12,220 bases of DNA from NCBI GenBank assembly GCA_050734185.1, contig JBOHUE010000126.1, forward strand, positions 1 to 12,220, read 5' to 3'. Made by a program: the position numbers and the translations under genes. Positions within the stretch are counted from its first letter, which is position 1. The number at the start of each line of letters is the position of its first letter. A model generated the notes under the pieces. It ran no database searches and had not been told where the DNA came from. It was given only the letters and a program-made list of their open reading frames with translations. Origin of the DNA: JAFALX01 sp050734185. Lineage in GTDB: Bacteria > Chloroflexota > Dormibacteria > Aeolococcales > Aeolococcaceae. This document shows positions 7,131 through 12,220 of the stretch, piece after piece.

Positions 7131-7229
7131 CTATTTACAAAGATTCATGCCGCCTTTACTGCAATAGCAAGCGGCAGTCACTACAGTGAGTTTCACCCGG
7201 AGCGGATTCCGGATCCTCACGAAACTCAT
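7131..7229 (-). CDS. Small ORF of 32 codons, candidate leader peptide or tiny coupled protein
   Basis: ATG at 7229 is preceded by AGGAAGGG (7231-7238), the strongest Shine-Dalgarno-like sequence I see in the window. The peptide starts MSFVRIRNPLRVKLTVV and ends with TAACYCSKGGMNLCK, so it is basic in its first half and has three Cys near its end, two in C-Y-C. The ATG overlaps the glpK TGA (ATGA). The TAG is immediately followed by the PMT ATG. The region is about 48% GC by my hand count of 7131-7230, far below its neighbours. Unlike the gene tails around it, its codons are placed over inverted repeats. I do not recognise the peptide. It could be a regulatory leader peptide, a real small protein, or a coupling device for PMT translation. 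A chance ORF is possible, but the double junction and the Shine-Dalgarno sequence argue against it. Confidence 0.6.
   Translation of the reverse strand: MSFVRIRNPLRVKLTVVTAACYCSKGGMNLCK
7149..7178 (-). promoter_or_regulatory. Two mutually exclusive hairpins just upstream of the PMT start
   Basis: GCCGC (7149-7153) can pair with GCGGC (7171-7175), and ACTGC (7158-7162) can pair with GCAGT (7174-7178). The two pairings share bases 7174-7175 and are interlocked, so only one can form at a time. They cover the Cys-Tyr-Cys codons of the small ORF and end about 20 nt from the PMT ATG. Five-bp stems can arise by chance, so this is suggestive only. Confidence 0.3.
7187..7228 (-). repeat. Nested inverted repeat over the start of the small ORF
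   Basis: Perfect 8-bp arms TGAGTTTC (7187-7194) and GAAACTCA (7221-7228) enclose inner arms CCGGA (7197-7201) and TCCGG (7208-7212). In the minus-strand RNA the outer arm contains the glpK stop codon and two of the three bases of the small ORF start codon. Folding would therefore affect initiation of the small ORF. A DNA operator is an alternative reading. Confidence 0.5.
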
Positions 7230-8758
7230 TCCCTTCCTGAAAGGCCGGAGAGCTTGCTCTCCGGTCTTTTCCTTTCTTCGCCACCCGATCGCACCCGCTC
7301 CACTGCCGCGAGCCAGGCGGCGTATCCGGGCTCGGGTCGTGTCCCCGGGGTGGACGGCTCGAAACGGCGCCCGGCAGACCACGAGCGCTCCACGTCGCTG
7401 GTACCGCCGATGAGGCCCACGCCCAGCGCGGCGAGCAGCCCCGCTCCCAGCGCCGTCGCTTCGACCGAGGCGGATCGTGTCACCGGGATCCCGAGGAGAT
7501 CCGCCTGGAACTGGCAGAGGCCGTGCAACCGGCTCGCGCCACCGTCGACGCGGAGCTCGGTGAAGGGTGTGCCCGACGAGCGCTCCATGGCCTCGACGAC
7601 GTCGCGGGTGCGGTAGGCCATGGACTCGACGACGGCGCGGACCAGGTGCGCCCTCGTCGTGCCGCCGCTGATGCCAAGGAACGCGCCGCGCGCATCGGGG
7701 TCCCACCACGGCGCCCCGAGCCCGCTCAGCGCGGGAACGAAGAAGCAGCCGGCGGTGTCCGCGACCGAGGCGAACAGCTCGTCGGCCTGCGCCGGCTCGT
7801 CGAGGAGCCCGACCTCGACAAGCCAGCGCAGCGCCGCTCCCGTGACGAAGATGCTGCCCTCGAGCGCGTAGGTGTCGACGCCCGCCAGGCGCCAGGCGAC
7901 GGTTGCCAGGATGCCGAGCGCCGCCTGGGGGGTGTCGGTACCCACGTTGGTGAGGACGAACGACCCGGTGCCGTAGGTGTTCTTGCTCATGCCCTCTCGC
8001 ACGCAGGCCTGACCGAACAGGGCGGATTGCTGGTCGCCGGCGATACCCGCGACGGGGATCCGGAGCCCCGAGAGCGTGTCAACGTCGGTCTCGCCGAAGA
8101 CGCCGGCCGTGTCGCGCACTTCGGGCAGCATCGCGCGGGGCACGCCGAAGAGCGCGCAGAGCTCCGGGTCGAAGTCGTGGCGGTCCAGGTCGTAGAGCAG
8201 CGTCCTGCTGGCGTTGCTCGCGTCCGTCGCGATCACGCGCCCGTTCGTCAGCCGGGCGAGCAACCAGGTGTCGACGGTCCCGGCGCAGACCTCGCCACGC
8301 TCGCCGCGCTCACGCAGAGCCGGGTCCGCGCGCAGCAGCCACTCGAGCTTCGTGGCGGTGAAGTACGGATCGAGGAGGAGGCCGGTGCGGCGGTGCACCT
8401 CGTCCTCCTCGCCGCGCTCGCGGTGCTCGGCGCAAATGGCGGCGCTGCGCCGGCACTGCCACACGACCGCCGGCGCCAGCGGTTCCAGCGTGCGGCGGTC
8501 GAAGACGACCAGCGTCTCGCGCTGGTTGGTGATGCCGAGTGCGACCGCGTCGCGCGGAGCACCACGCAGCACCTCCGCGGTGGCCCGCTGCACCGACTCC
8601 CACAGCGCGGCCGCGTCCTGCTCAACCCAGCCGTCGCGGGGATAGGACACGCCGACCTCGGCATGGGCGCGATCGACCACGGATCCGTCCGGGGTGACGA
8701 GCAGGCAGGTCGTCCCCGAAGTCCCCTGGTCGACGGCCAGCACGAGCGGGTCCGACAC
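7226..8758 (-). CDS. glpK: Glycerol kinase
   Basis: A 510-aa FGGY-family sugar kinase (EC 2.7.1.30) that phosphorylates glycerol to glycerol-3-phosphate with ATP in the cytoplasm, feeding phospholipid synthesis and glycolysis. Seen: AVDQGTSGTTCLL at the N-terminus (8-20), GITNQRETLVVFDRR, VVWQCRRS, DPYFTATKLEWLLRAD, GTVDTWLLARLTNG, and GIAGDQQSALFGQ with the catalytic Asp at 242. Further on are KNTYGTGSFVLTNVG, ALEGSIFVTGAALRWL and DGGASRL, all characteristic of GlpK rather than other FGGY kinases. GTG 8758 is the only start near the first strand and no good Shine-Dalgarno sequence precedes it. It follows nadA by 29 nt. The C-terminus runs about 20 residues (from SGGEERKRPESK) beyond where members normally end, through a hairpin, and its TGA overlaps the next ATG. 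Confidence 0.96.
   Translation of the reverse strand: MSDPLVLAVDQGTSGTTCLLVTPDGSVVDRAHAEVGVSYPRDGWVEQDAAALWESVQRATAEVLRGAPRDAVALGITNQRETLVVFDRRTLEPLAPAVVWQCRRSAAICAEHRERGEEDEVHRRTGLLLDPYFTATKLEWLLRADPALRERGERGEVCAGTVDTWLLARLTNGRVIATDASNASRTLLYDLDRHDFDPELCALFGVPRAMLPEVRDTAGVFGETDVDTLSGLRIPVAGIAGDQQSALFGQACVREGMSKNTYGTGSFVLTNVGTDTPQAALGILATVAWRLAGVDTYALEGSIFVTGAALRWLVEVGLLDEPAQADELFASVADTAGCFFVPALSGLGAPWWDPDARGAFLGISGGTTRAHLVRAVVESMAYRTRDVVEAMERSSGTPFTELRVDGGASRLHGLCQFQADLLGIPVTRSASVEATALGAGLLAALGVGLIGGTSDVERSWSAGRRFEPSTPGTRPEPGYAAWLAAVERVRSGGEERKRPESKLSGLSGRE
7231..7238 (-). promoter_or_regulatory. Ribosome binding site of the small ORF
   Basis: Minus strand AGGAAGGG lies one base before ATG 7229, so its AGGA part is 5 nt from the start. 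It lies within the last codons of glpK. It also sits against CCTT (CCTT-TCAGG-AAGG), which could form a small hairpin masking it. Confidence 0.6.
7243..7266. terminator. Strong terminator-like hairpin inside the 3' end of glpK
   Basis: GGCCGGAGAG (7243-7252) and CTCTCCGGTC (7257-7266) form a 10-bp stem, with one G-T pair, around a CTTG loop. On the plus strand it is followed by TTTTCCTTTCTT, a fair intrinsic terminator. On the minus strand it is followed only by TTTC. It sits about 15 nt before the glpK stop. Minus-strand termination here would release a stop-less glpK message, so its role is unclear. Confidence 0.5.
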
Positions 8759-8787
8759 GCGCGCATCGTACCGGCGCCCAGCGCGGT

Positions 8788-9753
8788 TCAGCCGGTGGCG
8801 ACGGCCGGTTGCACTCCAACTGCGAGCATGCGGTCGATGGCCAGACGGGCACGGGCGGCGATTCCGGGCTCCACGGTGACCCGCGGCGCCATCCGCTCCA
8901 GCGCGGCGTGCACCTTCTCCAGCGTGATGCGCTTCATGTAGGGGCAGACGGCACCGTCGCTCGCCGCGATGAAACGCTTGCCAGGAGCGAGCTGCTCCAT
9001 GCGGTGCATGATCCCGACCTCCGTGGCGACGATGAAGCTCGTCGCCGGGGACGCCACGGCGCGCCGCACCATTCCCTCGGTCGACGTCACCACAGTCGCG
9101 GGGCCCTCGATGTCTCCCGACGACATGCTGTACAGCGTCGACGACGTGCAGCCGCACTCGGGGTGGATCAGCAGCTCAGCGTCGGGATGCGCGCGTCTCT
9201 GCCGCGCGAGCTCGCGCGGCTCGATGCCCGCATGCACATGGCACTCGCCCATCCAGACGTGCATGCGCCGTCCGGTCACGCGCTCGAGATGCGCGCCCAG
9301 AAACATGTCGGGGCAGAAGAGGATCTCGCGATCCTCTGGAATGCTGCGAATCACCGACTCCGCGTTGGACGACGTGCAGCAGTAGTCGGACTCCGCCTTC
9401 ACCGCGGCGCTTGTGTTGACGTACGACACGACCACGGCGCCCGGGTGCTGAGCTTTCCATTCGCGCAGCTGCGCAGCATCGATCGTGCCTGCCAGCGAGC
9501 ACCCCGCTTCGAGGTCGGGCAGGAGCACGACCTTGTCCGGGGAGAGGATCGCCGCCGTCTCGGCCATGAAGTGGACGCCGCAGAACACGATCACGCCGGC
9601 GTCTGTCGCCGCAGCCTGCTGCGAAAGGCCGAGCGAATCGCCGACGAAGTCGGCGGCGTCCTGCACCTCGGGCAGCTGGTAGTTGTGGGCCAGGATCACT
9701 GCGTTGCGCTCGCGGCGCAGGTCGTCAATGCGCGCCCGCAGGCCGGTTACCAC
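8788..9753 (-). CDS. nadA: Quinolinate synthase A
   Basis: A 321-aa [4Fe-4S] enzyme that condenses iminoaspartate with dihydroxyacetone phosphate to quinolinate, in de novo NAD synthesis. Expected iron-sulfur ligands are visible at C85 (AGCSLAG), C171 (GECHVHAG) and C270 (GAVCPYMK). Their spacing is close to that of the E. coli enzyme. AHNYQLPEVQDAADFVGDSL (22-41), YVNTSAAVKAESDYCCTSSN (111-130), HPECGCTSSTLYSMS (197-211) and ATEVGIMHRM (243-252) are family signatures. The start is GTG 9753, supported by GGGAG six nt upstream. nadB and nadC, often adjacent, are not seen; glpK follows instead. A palindromic operator-like site overlaps the promoter, so control by NAD status or iron-sulfur state is plausible. 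Confidence 0.96.
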   Translation of the reverse strand: MVTGLRARIDDLRRERNAVILAHNYQLPEVQDAADFVGDSLGLSQQAAATDAGVIVFCGVHFMAETAAILSPDKVVLLPDLEAGCSLAGTIDAAQLREWKAQHPGAVVVSYVNTSAAVKAESDYCCTSSNAESVIRSIPEDREILFCPDMFLGAHLERVTGRRMHVWMGECHVHAGIEPRELARQRRAHPDAELLIHPECGCTSSTLYSMSSGDIEGPATVVTSTEGMVRRAVASPATSFIVATEVGIMHRMEQLAPGKRFIAASDGAVCPYMKRITLEKVHAALERMAPRVTVEPGIAARARLAIDRMLAVGVQPAVATG

Positions 9754-9759
9754 TGTTCA

Positions 9760-9764
9760 CTCCC
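9760..9764 (-). promoter_or_regulatory. Ribosome binding site of nadA
   Basis: GGGAG on the minus strand, separated by six bases (TGAACA) from GTG 9753. It decides the start of nadA. Confidence 0.65.
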
Positions 9765-9806
9765 GTGCCGCCGCCGCCACGACGGCCAACGCCCGCCGCT
9801 GGATTT

Positions 9807-9821
9807 AGGTCAATCTGACCT
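9807..9821. promoter_or_regulatory. Palindromic operator candidate upstream of nadA
   Basis: A perfect inverted repeat AGGTCA-N3-TGACCT, with partly matching AT flanks, lies in the nadA 5' region. It sits 7 nt downstream of the proposed -10 element, overlapping the expected transcription start, which is a classical repressor position. I cannot assign a regulator. Known bacterial NAD regulators (NrtR, NiaR, NadQ, NadR) are candidates in principle. Confidence 0.5.
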
Positions 9822-9828
9822 TACCCCA

Positions 9829-9834
9829 AGTATA
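9829..9834 (-). promoter_or_regulatory. -10 element of the nadA promoter
   Basis: TATACT on the minus strand, five of six matches to TATAAT, about 75 nt before the nadA start. No good -35 hexamer stands 16-18 nt upstream. A GCGCCC/GGGCGT inverted repeat (9834-9848) overlaps it and the lipoprotein stop codon. Confidence 0.45.
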
Positions 9835-9848
9835 CGCCCAGGGGGCGC
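9834..9848 (-). terminator. Weak hairpin at the end of the lipoprotein gene
   Basis: On the minus strand GCGCCC pairs with GGGCGT around CCT, starting within the lipoprotein TAG codon and followed by ATACTT. The stem is good but the T tract is poor, so termination is uncertain. Readthrough into nadA is possible. Confidence 0.3.
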
Positions 9849-10402
9849 TAGATGATGGTCGGGTTCTGCGTCGGCTGCGGCTGGTCGAGGTTCACAAAGT
9901 CATCCTCCTTCCAGCTGCCGCCGCTGCGCTGGTACGAGTTCATGAAGTGCAGCGTCTGCCCCTCGGTCGGGTCGTGATGGTCCACCGCGCCGCTTGCGGT
10001 GAGGTACTCGTCGGTCACGAGCGTCATCGTCACCTTCACCTGCAACGACCCGTTGTTGCAGCCGGCATTCGCAACGGACAGCGACTCGAGCTTGTCGACC
10101 TCTTTCTCGGTCCACTTGTTGGCCACGAGCTGCTGCTGCAGGTACTGCTGCACTCCCGTCAGCGCCGCACCCGTCGTCACGGTCGACGGCGTTGCGTGCG
10201 CAGGATCGGCCTCCATCGCGTTGAGCCGGGTGTCGATGTCCGTCCAAATCTGCTGCGCCTGCGACTGCGTGACGCACCCGGTCCCCGCGGGTACGCTCGA
10301 CGAGGAGGGCGACTTCGCCGGCGACGAGCCGCACGCGGCGATGAGAACGGCCAGCGTCCCGCCGGCGATGACCGTCGCAGCGGCAGAGCGGATGTGCAGC
10401 AT
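9848..10402 (-). CDS. Putative lipoprotein of unknown function
   Basis: A 184-aa secreted protein. The first 24 residues are a lipoprotein signal: MLHIR, a hydrophobic stretch, then VLIAAC with the lipidated Cys at 24. A Ser/Pro-rich linker (25-42) tethers a small domain. Two further Cys, C43 (GTGC) and C115 (NAGC), could form a disulfide. The body has a Gln-rich helical part (VQQYLQQQL) and a strand-rich half (LQVKVTMTLVTDEYLTA, then LHFMNSYQRSGGSWKEDDF) that looks like a small cystatin- or NTF2-like beta sheet; this is a weak impression. I do not recognise the family. ATG 10402 is chosen because it opens a normal signal peptide. Upstream in-frame GTG codons are possible but would spoil it. 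It is divergent from the Yip1-like gene, 84 nt away. Confidence 0.8.
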   Translation of the reverse strand: MLHIRSAAATVIAGGTLAVLIAACGSSPAKSPSSSSVPAGTGCVTQSQAQQIWTDIDTRLNAMEADPAHATPSTVTTGAALTGVQQYLQQQLVANKWTEKEVDKLESLSVANAGCNNGSLQVKVTMTLVTDEYLTASGAVDHHDPTEGQTLHFMNSYQRSGGSWKEDDFVNLDQPQPTQNPTII

Positions 10403-10474
10403 CGCGCCATTGTCGCCCGACGCCACCACCTTGACGTCGTCGCGGCACCCTTCTGCCACACGAGCGCGATTCGA

Positions 10475-10480
10475 TACGGT
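10475..10480 (+). promoter_or_regulatory. -10 element placing transcription start on the GTG of the Yip1-like gene
   Basis: TACGGT fits the TANNNT pattern. Six bases separate it from GTG 10487, so the expected +1 is the G of the start codon, giving a leaderless message. No Shine-Dalgarno sequence precedes the gene, which agrees. The -35 region (TTCTGCC, 10451-10457) is poor. Confidence 0.4.
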
Positions 10481-10486
10481 AATCGG

Positions 10487-11029
10487 GTGAGCTCGCTCGC
10501 CCAACCGGCCGCGGCCGGTGCTCCGCGCGGCGTCCTTCGGGCCGGACTCACGGTGCTCGTGTGCGGCTGCGTCGCAGCCGTGGTCGGCATCGCGACCGCG
10601 CTCGTCGATGGCAGCGGGGCATCAGGAATGCTGGCGTCGCTGCTGGTACCGCTGCTCTTTCTCGCGTACTGGGGCATCCAGGCCTGGCTGGTCGACGCCG
10701 GCGCAGGCATGCTCGGCGGTTCGGGACGGCGGCGCGAGTTCCTCGCGGCGAGCGGGCTCGCCTTCGCCACATGGATCGGGTACTCGCTGGTCACGCTGGG
10801 GGAGGCGGCCGCTGCCCGCTGGATCGGCTCTGGCGCGTGGCCGGCCATTGCGCTCACCTGGCTCACGCTGCCGGTGCTCCTCTGGTTCCTCGCCCTCACC
10901 GTGCGGCGGGTGCGCGCCGTGTACGACATCCCGGCGGTCAACGCATTCGCCCTGGCGCTGCTGCCCTTCGCCGCAGTGGCGGGGGCACTCGTGATCCTCG
11001 TGGGCGCCGCCGGCGTGTTCCGCGGCTGA
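10487..11029 (+). CDS. Yip1-like five-helix membrane protein
   Basis: A 180-aa protein with about five transmembrane segments, near residues 20-40, 48-69, 87-105, 118-140 and 155-178. A basic patch (GRRRE) lies between helices two and three. The size, helix number and lack of other motifs resemble bacterial YIP1-family proteins, whose function is mostly unknown. The call is on topology rather than on a diagnostic motif. GTG 10487 is the start because the preceding in-frame region reads through the divergent promoter region and the opposite-strand lipoprotein, and because a -10 element is correctly spaced for a leaderless start. It is the only plus-strand gene in the window and ends 7 nt from the convergent RND gene. 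Confidence 0.75.
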   Translation: MSSLAQPAAAGAPRGVLRAGLTVLVCGCVAAVVGIATALVDGSGASGMLASLLVPLLFLAYWGIQAWLVDAGAGMLGGSGRRREFLAASGLAFATWIGYSLVTLGEAAAARWIGSGAWPAIALTWLTLPVLLWFLALTVRRVRAVYDIPAVNAFALALLPFAAVAGALVILVGAAGVFRG

Positions 11030-11031
11030 GA

Positions 11032-11054
11032 CCCGGTCAGCCGCCGGGCTTTTT
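11032..11054 (+). terminator. Intrinsic terminator of the Yip1-like gene
   Basis: CCCGG (11032-11036) and CCGGG (11044-11048) form a short stem around TCAGCCG, followed by CTTTTT ending at 11054. It starts 2 nt after the stop codon and overlaps the last codons and stop of the convergent RND gene. On the minus strand it lacks a T tract. Confidence 0.6.
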
Positions 11055-12220
11055 CCCGGTGCCGCGGCGGCGGCCGGAGACACCCGGACGGCGCTTCGGC
11101 GGTGGCGGCTCGTCCGTTGAAGGGCCCGCCGGACGGCGGCGTCCGGACACACCTGGGCGGCGTGGTGCCGCGACGGGACGGGACGCGGCGTCCAGCGCTT
11201 CGGCAACGGGCTGCGACGGCTCTGGGGTCATGACGGGTGCGACGGCCGCGCGCGCCAGTGAGGGAGCGGGCGCGAGGGCCGGCTGAGCCAGCGGCGCGGC
11301 GCGCTCCAGCGCCACCGCCAGCGGCAGCATCACCAGGAACACCGCGGCCACGGCCAGGCCGAGGTCGAGCACGACGTCAAGCCCGAACGCGGCGACCAGC
11401 GGGAAGGCGTTGGGGAGGAGACCGCTCAGGGCGAGCACGGCGAAACCGGCGCCGAGCGTCAGCGCCGAGACGGCGATCGGACGTCCGACGCCGCTGACCG
11501 CGTCACCGGCGGCGGCATCGGGATCGAGCCCGCGGCGCCGCGCCTCGTAGAAACGGCTCAGCAGAACGACGCCGAACTCGGTGCCGAGCGCGATGACCAG
11601 GCCGCCGAGGACGATCGTCAGCGGGTTGAACGATCCGAGCGTGGCGCCGAGGTCGCCGGGCAGGCGCCCGAGCAGCAGCAGCAGGAGTGGCGCCCAGCCC
11701 GCGGCGAGCACGGCGGGCACGAGCGGGAGCAGCGCGCGCCGGCGCTCGCGGTAGATCGCGAGGAGCGCGATGGCGACCGCGGCAATCGGCACGAGGTTGA
11801 GCAGGTAGCCCCGGTTGTTGATGTTGTCGTAGGCGGTGGTGGCCAGGACGGCCAGTCCCGACGGCGCCGCCACCAACCCGTTGGGCGCGCTTCGCACCTC
11901 GCGCGCCACCTCGTCGACCAGCCTCGCCTCGTCTGCCACCGAGCTGGCGCGCACGCCCAGCGCGATCCGCCCTGCGGTGGGGTCGATCGGGCCGCTGTCG
12001 GTACTGATGAACCGCTGTTGGAACTCATCGACCGGCGGGCAGGGCTGGGTGTCGGTCGGGATCGGCCCGACCAGCGCCCGCGAGAGCAGCGGGAAGAGCC
12101 GCAGCTCGCAGAGGAAGCGGGTCTGCTGCTTCGGCGTCGACTGCGACCCTGACGACGGCGCCGGCGTCGGTGTGGCACTCGCCCCCGGCGACGCGGTGGG
12201 GGTCGCCGTGGGGGTCGCCG
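11037..12220 (-). CDS. RND superfamily (MMPL/HAE3-type) transporter, C-terminal part, start beyond window edge
   Basis: 394 complete codons of the C-terminal half of a membrane exporter; the frame runs open through the right edge. It begins with a Thr/Pro/Ala/Ser-rich stretch, then an extracytoplasmic domain (CELRLFPLLSRALVGPIP, later QPCPPVDEFQQRF). The last helices follow, with LVIALGTEFGVVLLSRFYEA then ISVSALT-like VSALTLGAGFAVLALSGLLP and FGLDVVLDLGLAVAAVFLV. The G-T-E-(F/Y)-G helix and the R-R-x-G-L-D-P-x-x-A loop are typical of HAE3/MMPL RND proteins. These use the proton gradient to export lipids, hopanoids or hydrophobic compounds; the substrate here is unknown. After the last helix comes a cytoplasmic tail of about 85 residues with RRPGVSGRRR twice and a proline-rich spacer. 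It converges with the Yip1-like gene. Confidence 0.88.
   Translation of the reverse strand, partial: ATPTATPTASPGASATPTPAPSSGSQSTPKQQTRFLCELRLFPLLSRALVGPIPTDTQPCPPVDEFQQRFISTDSGPIDPTAGRIALGVRASSVADEARLVDEVAREVRSAPNGLVAAPSGLAVLATTAYDNINNRGYLLNLVPIAAVAIALLAIYRERRRALLPLVPAVLAAGWAPLLLLLLGRLPGDLGATLGSFNPLTIVLGGLVIALGTEFGVVLLSRFYEARRRGLDPDAAAGDAVSGVGRPIAVSALTLGAGFAVLALSGLLPNAFPLVAAFGLDVVLDLGLAVAAVFLVMLPLAVALERAAPLAQPALAPAPSLARAAVAPVMTPEPSQPVAEALDAASRPVAAPRRPGVSGRRRPAGPSTDEPPPPKRRPGVSGRRRGTGKKPGG
12196..12219. repeat. Two tandem copies of a 12-bp repeat inside the RND gene
   Basis: GTGGGGGTCGCC occurs twice in tandem at 12196-12207 and 12208-12219, reaching the window edge, so more copies may follow. 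On the coding strand each copy encodes Ala-Thr-Pro-Thr, giving a low-complexity linker before the extracytoplasmic domain. Its length may vary between strains by slippage. Confidence 0.7.

Noticed and set aside
7187..7228. Terminal inverted repeat of an insertion sequence or MITE
   Set aside because: The arms are only 8 bp, there is no target-site duplication, and the sequence lies in a coupled coding context.
7131..7266. A riboswitch of known class upstream of the PMT gene
   Set aside because: I could not match the conserved core of any known riboswitch or T-box. The structures seen are described as plain inverted repeats.
7230..7709. Upstream extension of the small ORF frame to 192 codons
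   Set aside because: Within glpK this frame is a shadow. Only the part after the Shine-Dalgarno sequence at 7231-7238 is likely translated.
7523..8941. 472-codon plus-strand open frame
   Set aside because: Antisense to glpK and the end of nadA, with shadow-type composition and no recognisable motif.
1..12220. Defence system, CRISPR array, prophage or integrative element
   Set aside because: No nuclease, integrase, transposase, toxin-antitoxin pair, spaced direct repeats or tRNA attachment site was found. All sizeable genes are metabolic or envelope genes.

Overview
The window is 12.2 kb of very GC-rich bacterial chromosome, densely coded and almost entirely on the minus strand. Several things fit a high-GC actinobacterial-type lineage: GTG starts, stop/start overlaps, one apparently leaderless gene, a PMT-type protein O-mannosyltransferase, and a lipoprotein with a classical lipobox. 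Thermoleophilia-like or Dormibacterota-like lineages are possible, but nothing here fixes the taxon. I see no tRNA, rRNA, CRISPR array, insertion sequence or phage gene.

Layout, left to right. (1) 1-827, minus: a GT4/GT5-type glycosyltransferase cut off by the left edge. (2) 828-1080: intergenic, with a convincing minus-strand intrinsic terminator at 909-951. (3) 1081-7130, minus: a tightly packed operon. In transcription order it is a PMT-family mannosyltransferase (5202-7130), a 731-aa polytopic protein of unknown function with GT-C-like features (3010-5205), a PIG-V-like mannosyltransferase (1908-3008) and an amidohydrolase (1081-1911). The genes overlap by 4 nt or are separated by 1 nt. 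(4) 7131-7266: an unusual AT-richer leader between glpK and the PMT gene. It holds a 32-codon ORF with a strong Shine-Dalgarno sequence, nested and mutually exclusive inverted repeats, and a strong hairpin inside the 3' end of glpK. (5) 7226-8758 glpK and 8788-9753 nadA, both minus. (6) 9754-9847: nadA promoter region with a perfect AGGTCA-N3-TGACCT palindrome just downstream of a TATACT -10 element. (7) 9848-10402, minus: a small lipoprotein, divergent from (8) 10487-11029, plus: a Yip1-like five-helix membrane protein. (9) 11037 to the right edge, minus: the C-terminal half of an RND/MMPL-type exporter with a basic repeated tail. It converges on the Yip1-like gene with a 7-nt gap.

Functionally, the core is an envelope-glycosylation operon of three membrane proteins that probably use lipid-linked sugar donors. 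It lies directly behind nadA (quinolinate synthase, NAD synthesis) and glpK (glycerol kinase). From nadA to the amidohydrolase all genes are co-directional with gaps of 29 nt or less, so one long transcript is possible. The most interesting object is the 7131-7266 segment. There the glpK stop overlaps the start of a small cysteine-containing ORF, and that ORF's stop directly abuts the mannosyltransferase start, in a setting that resembles a leader-peptide control element. I found no defence system or mobile element.
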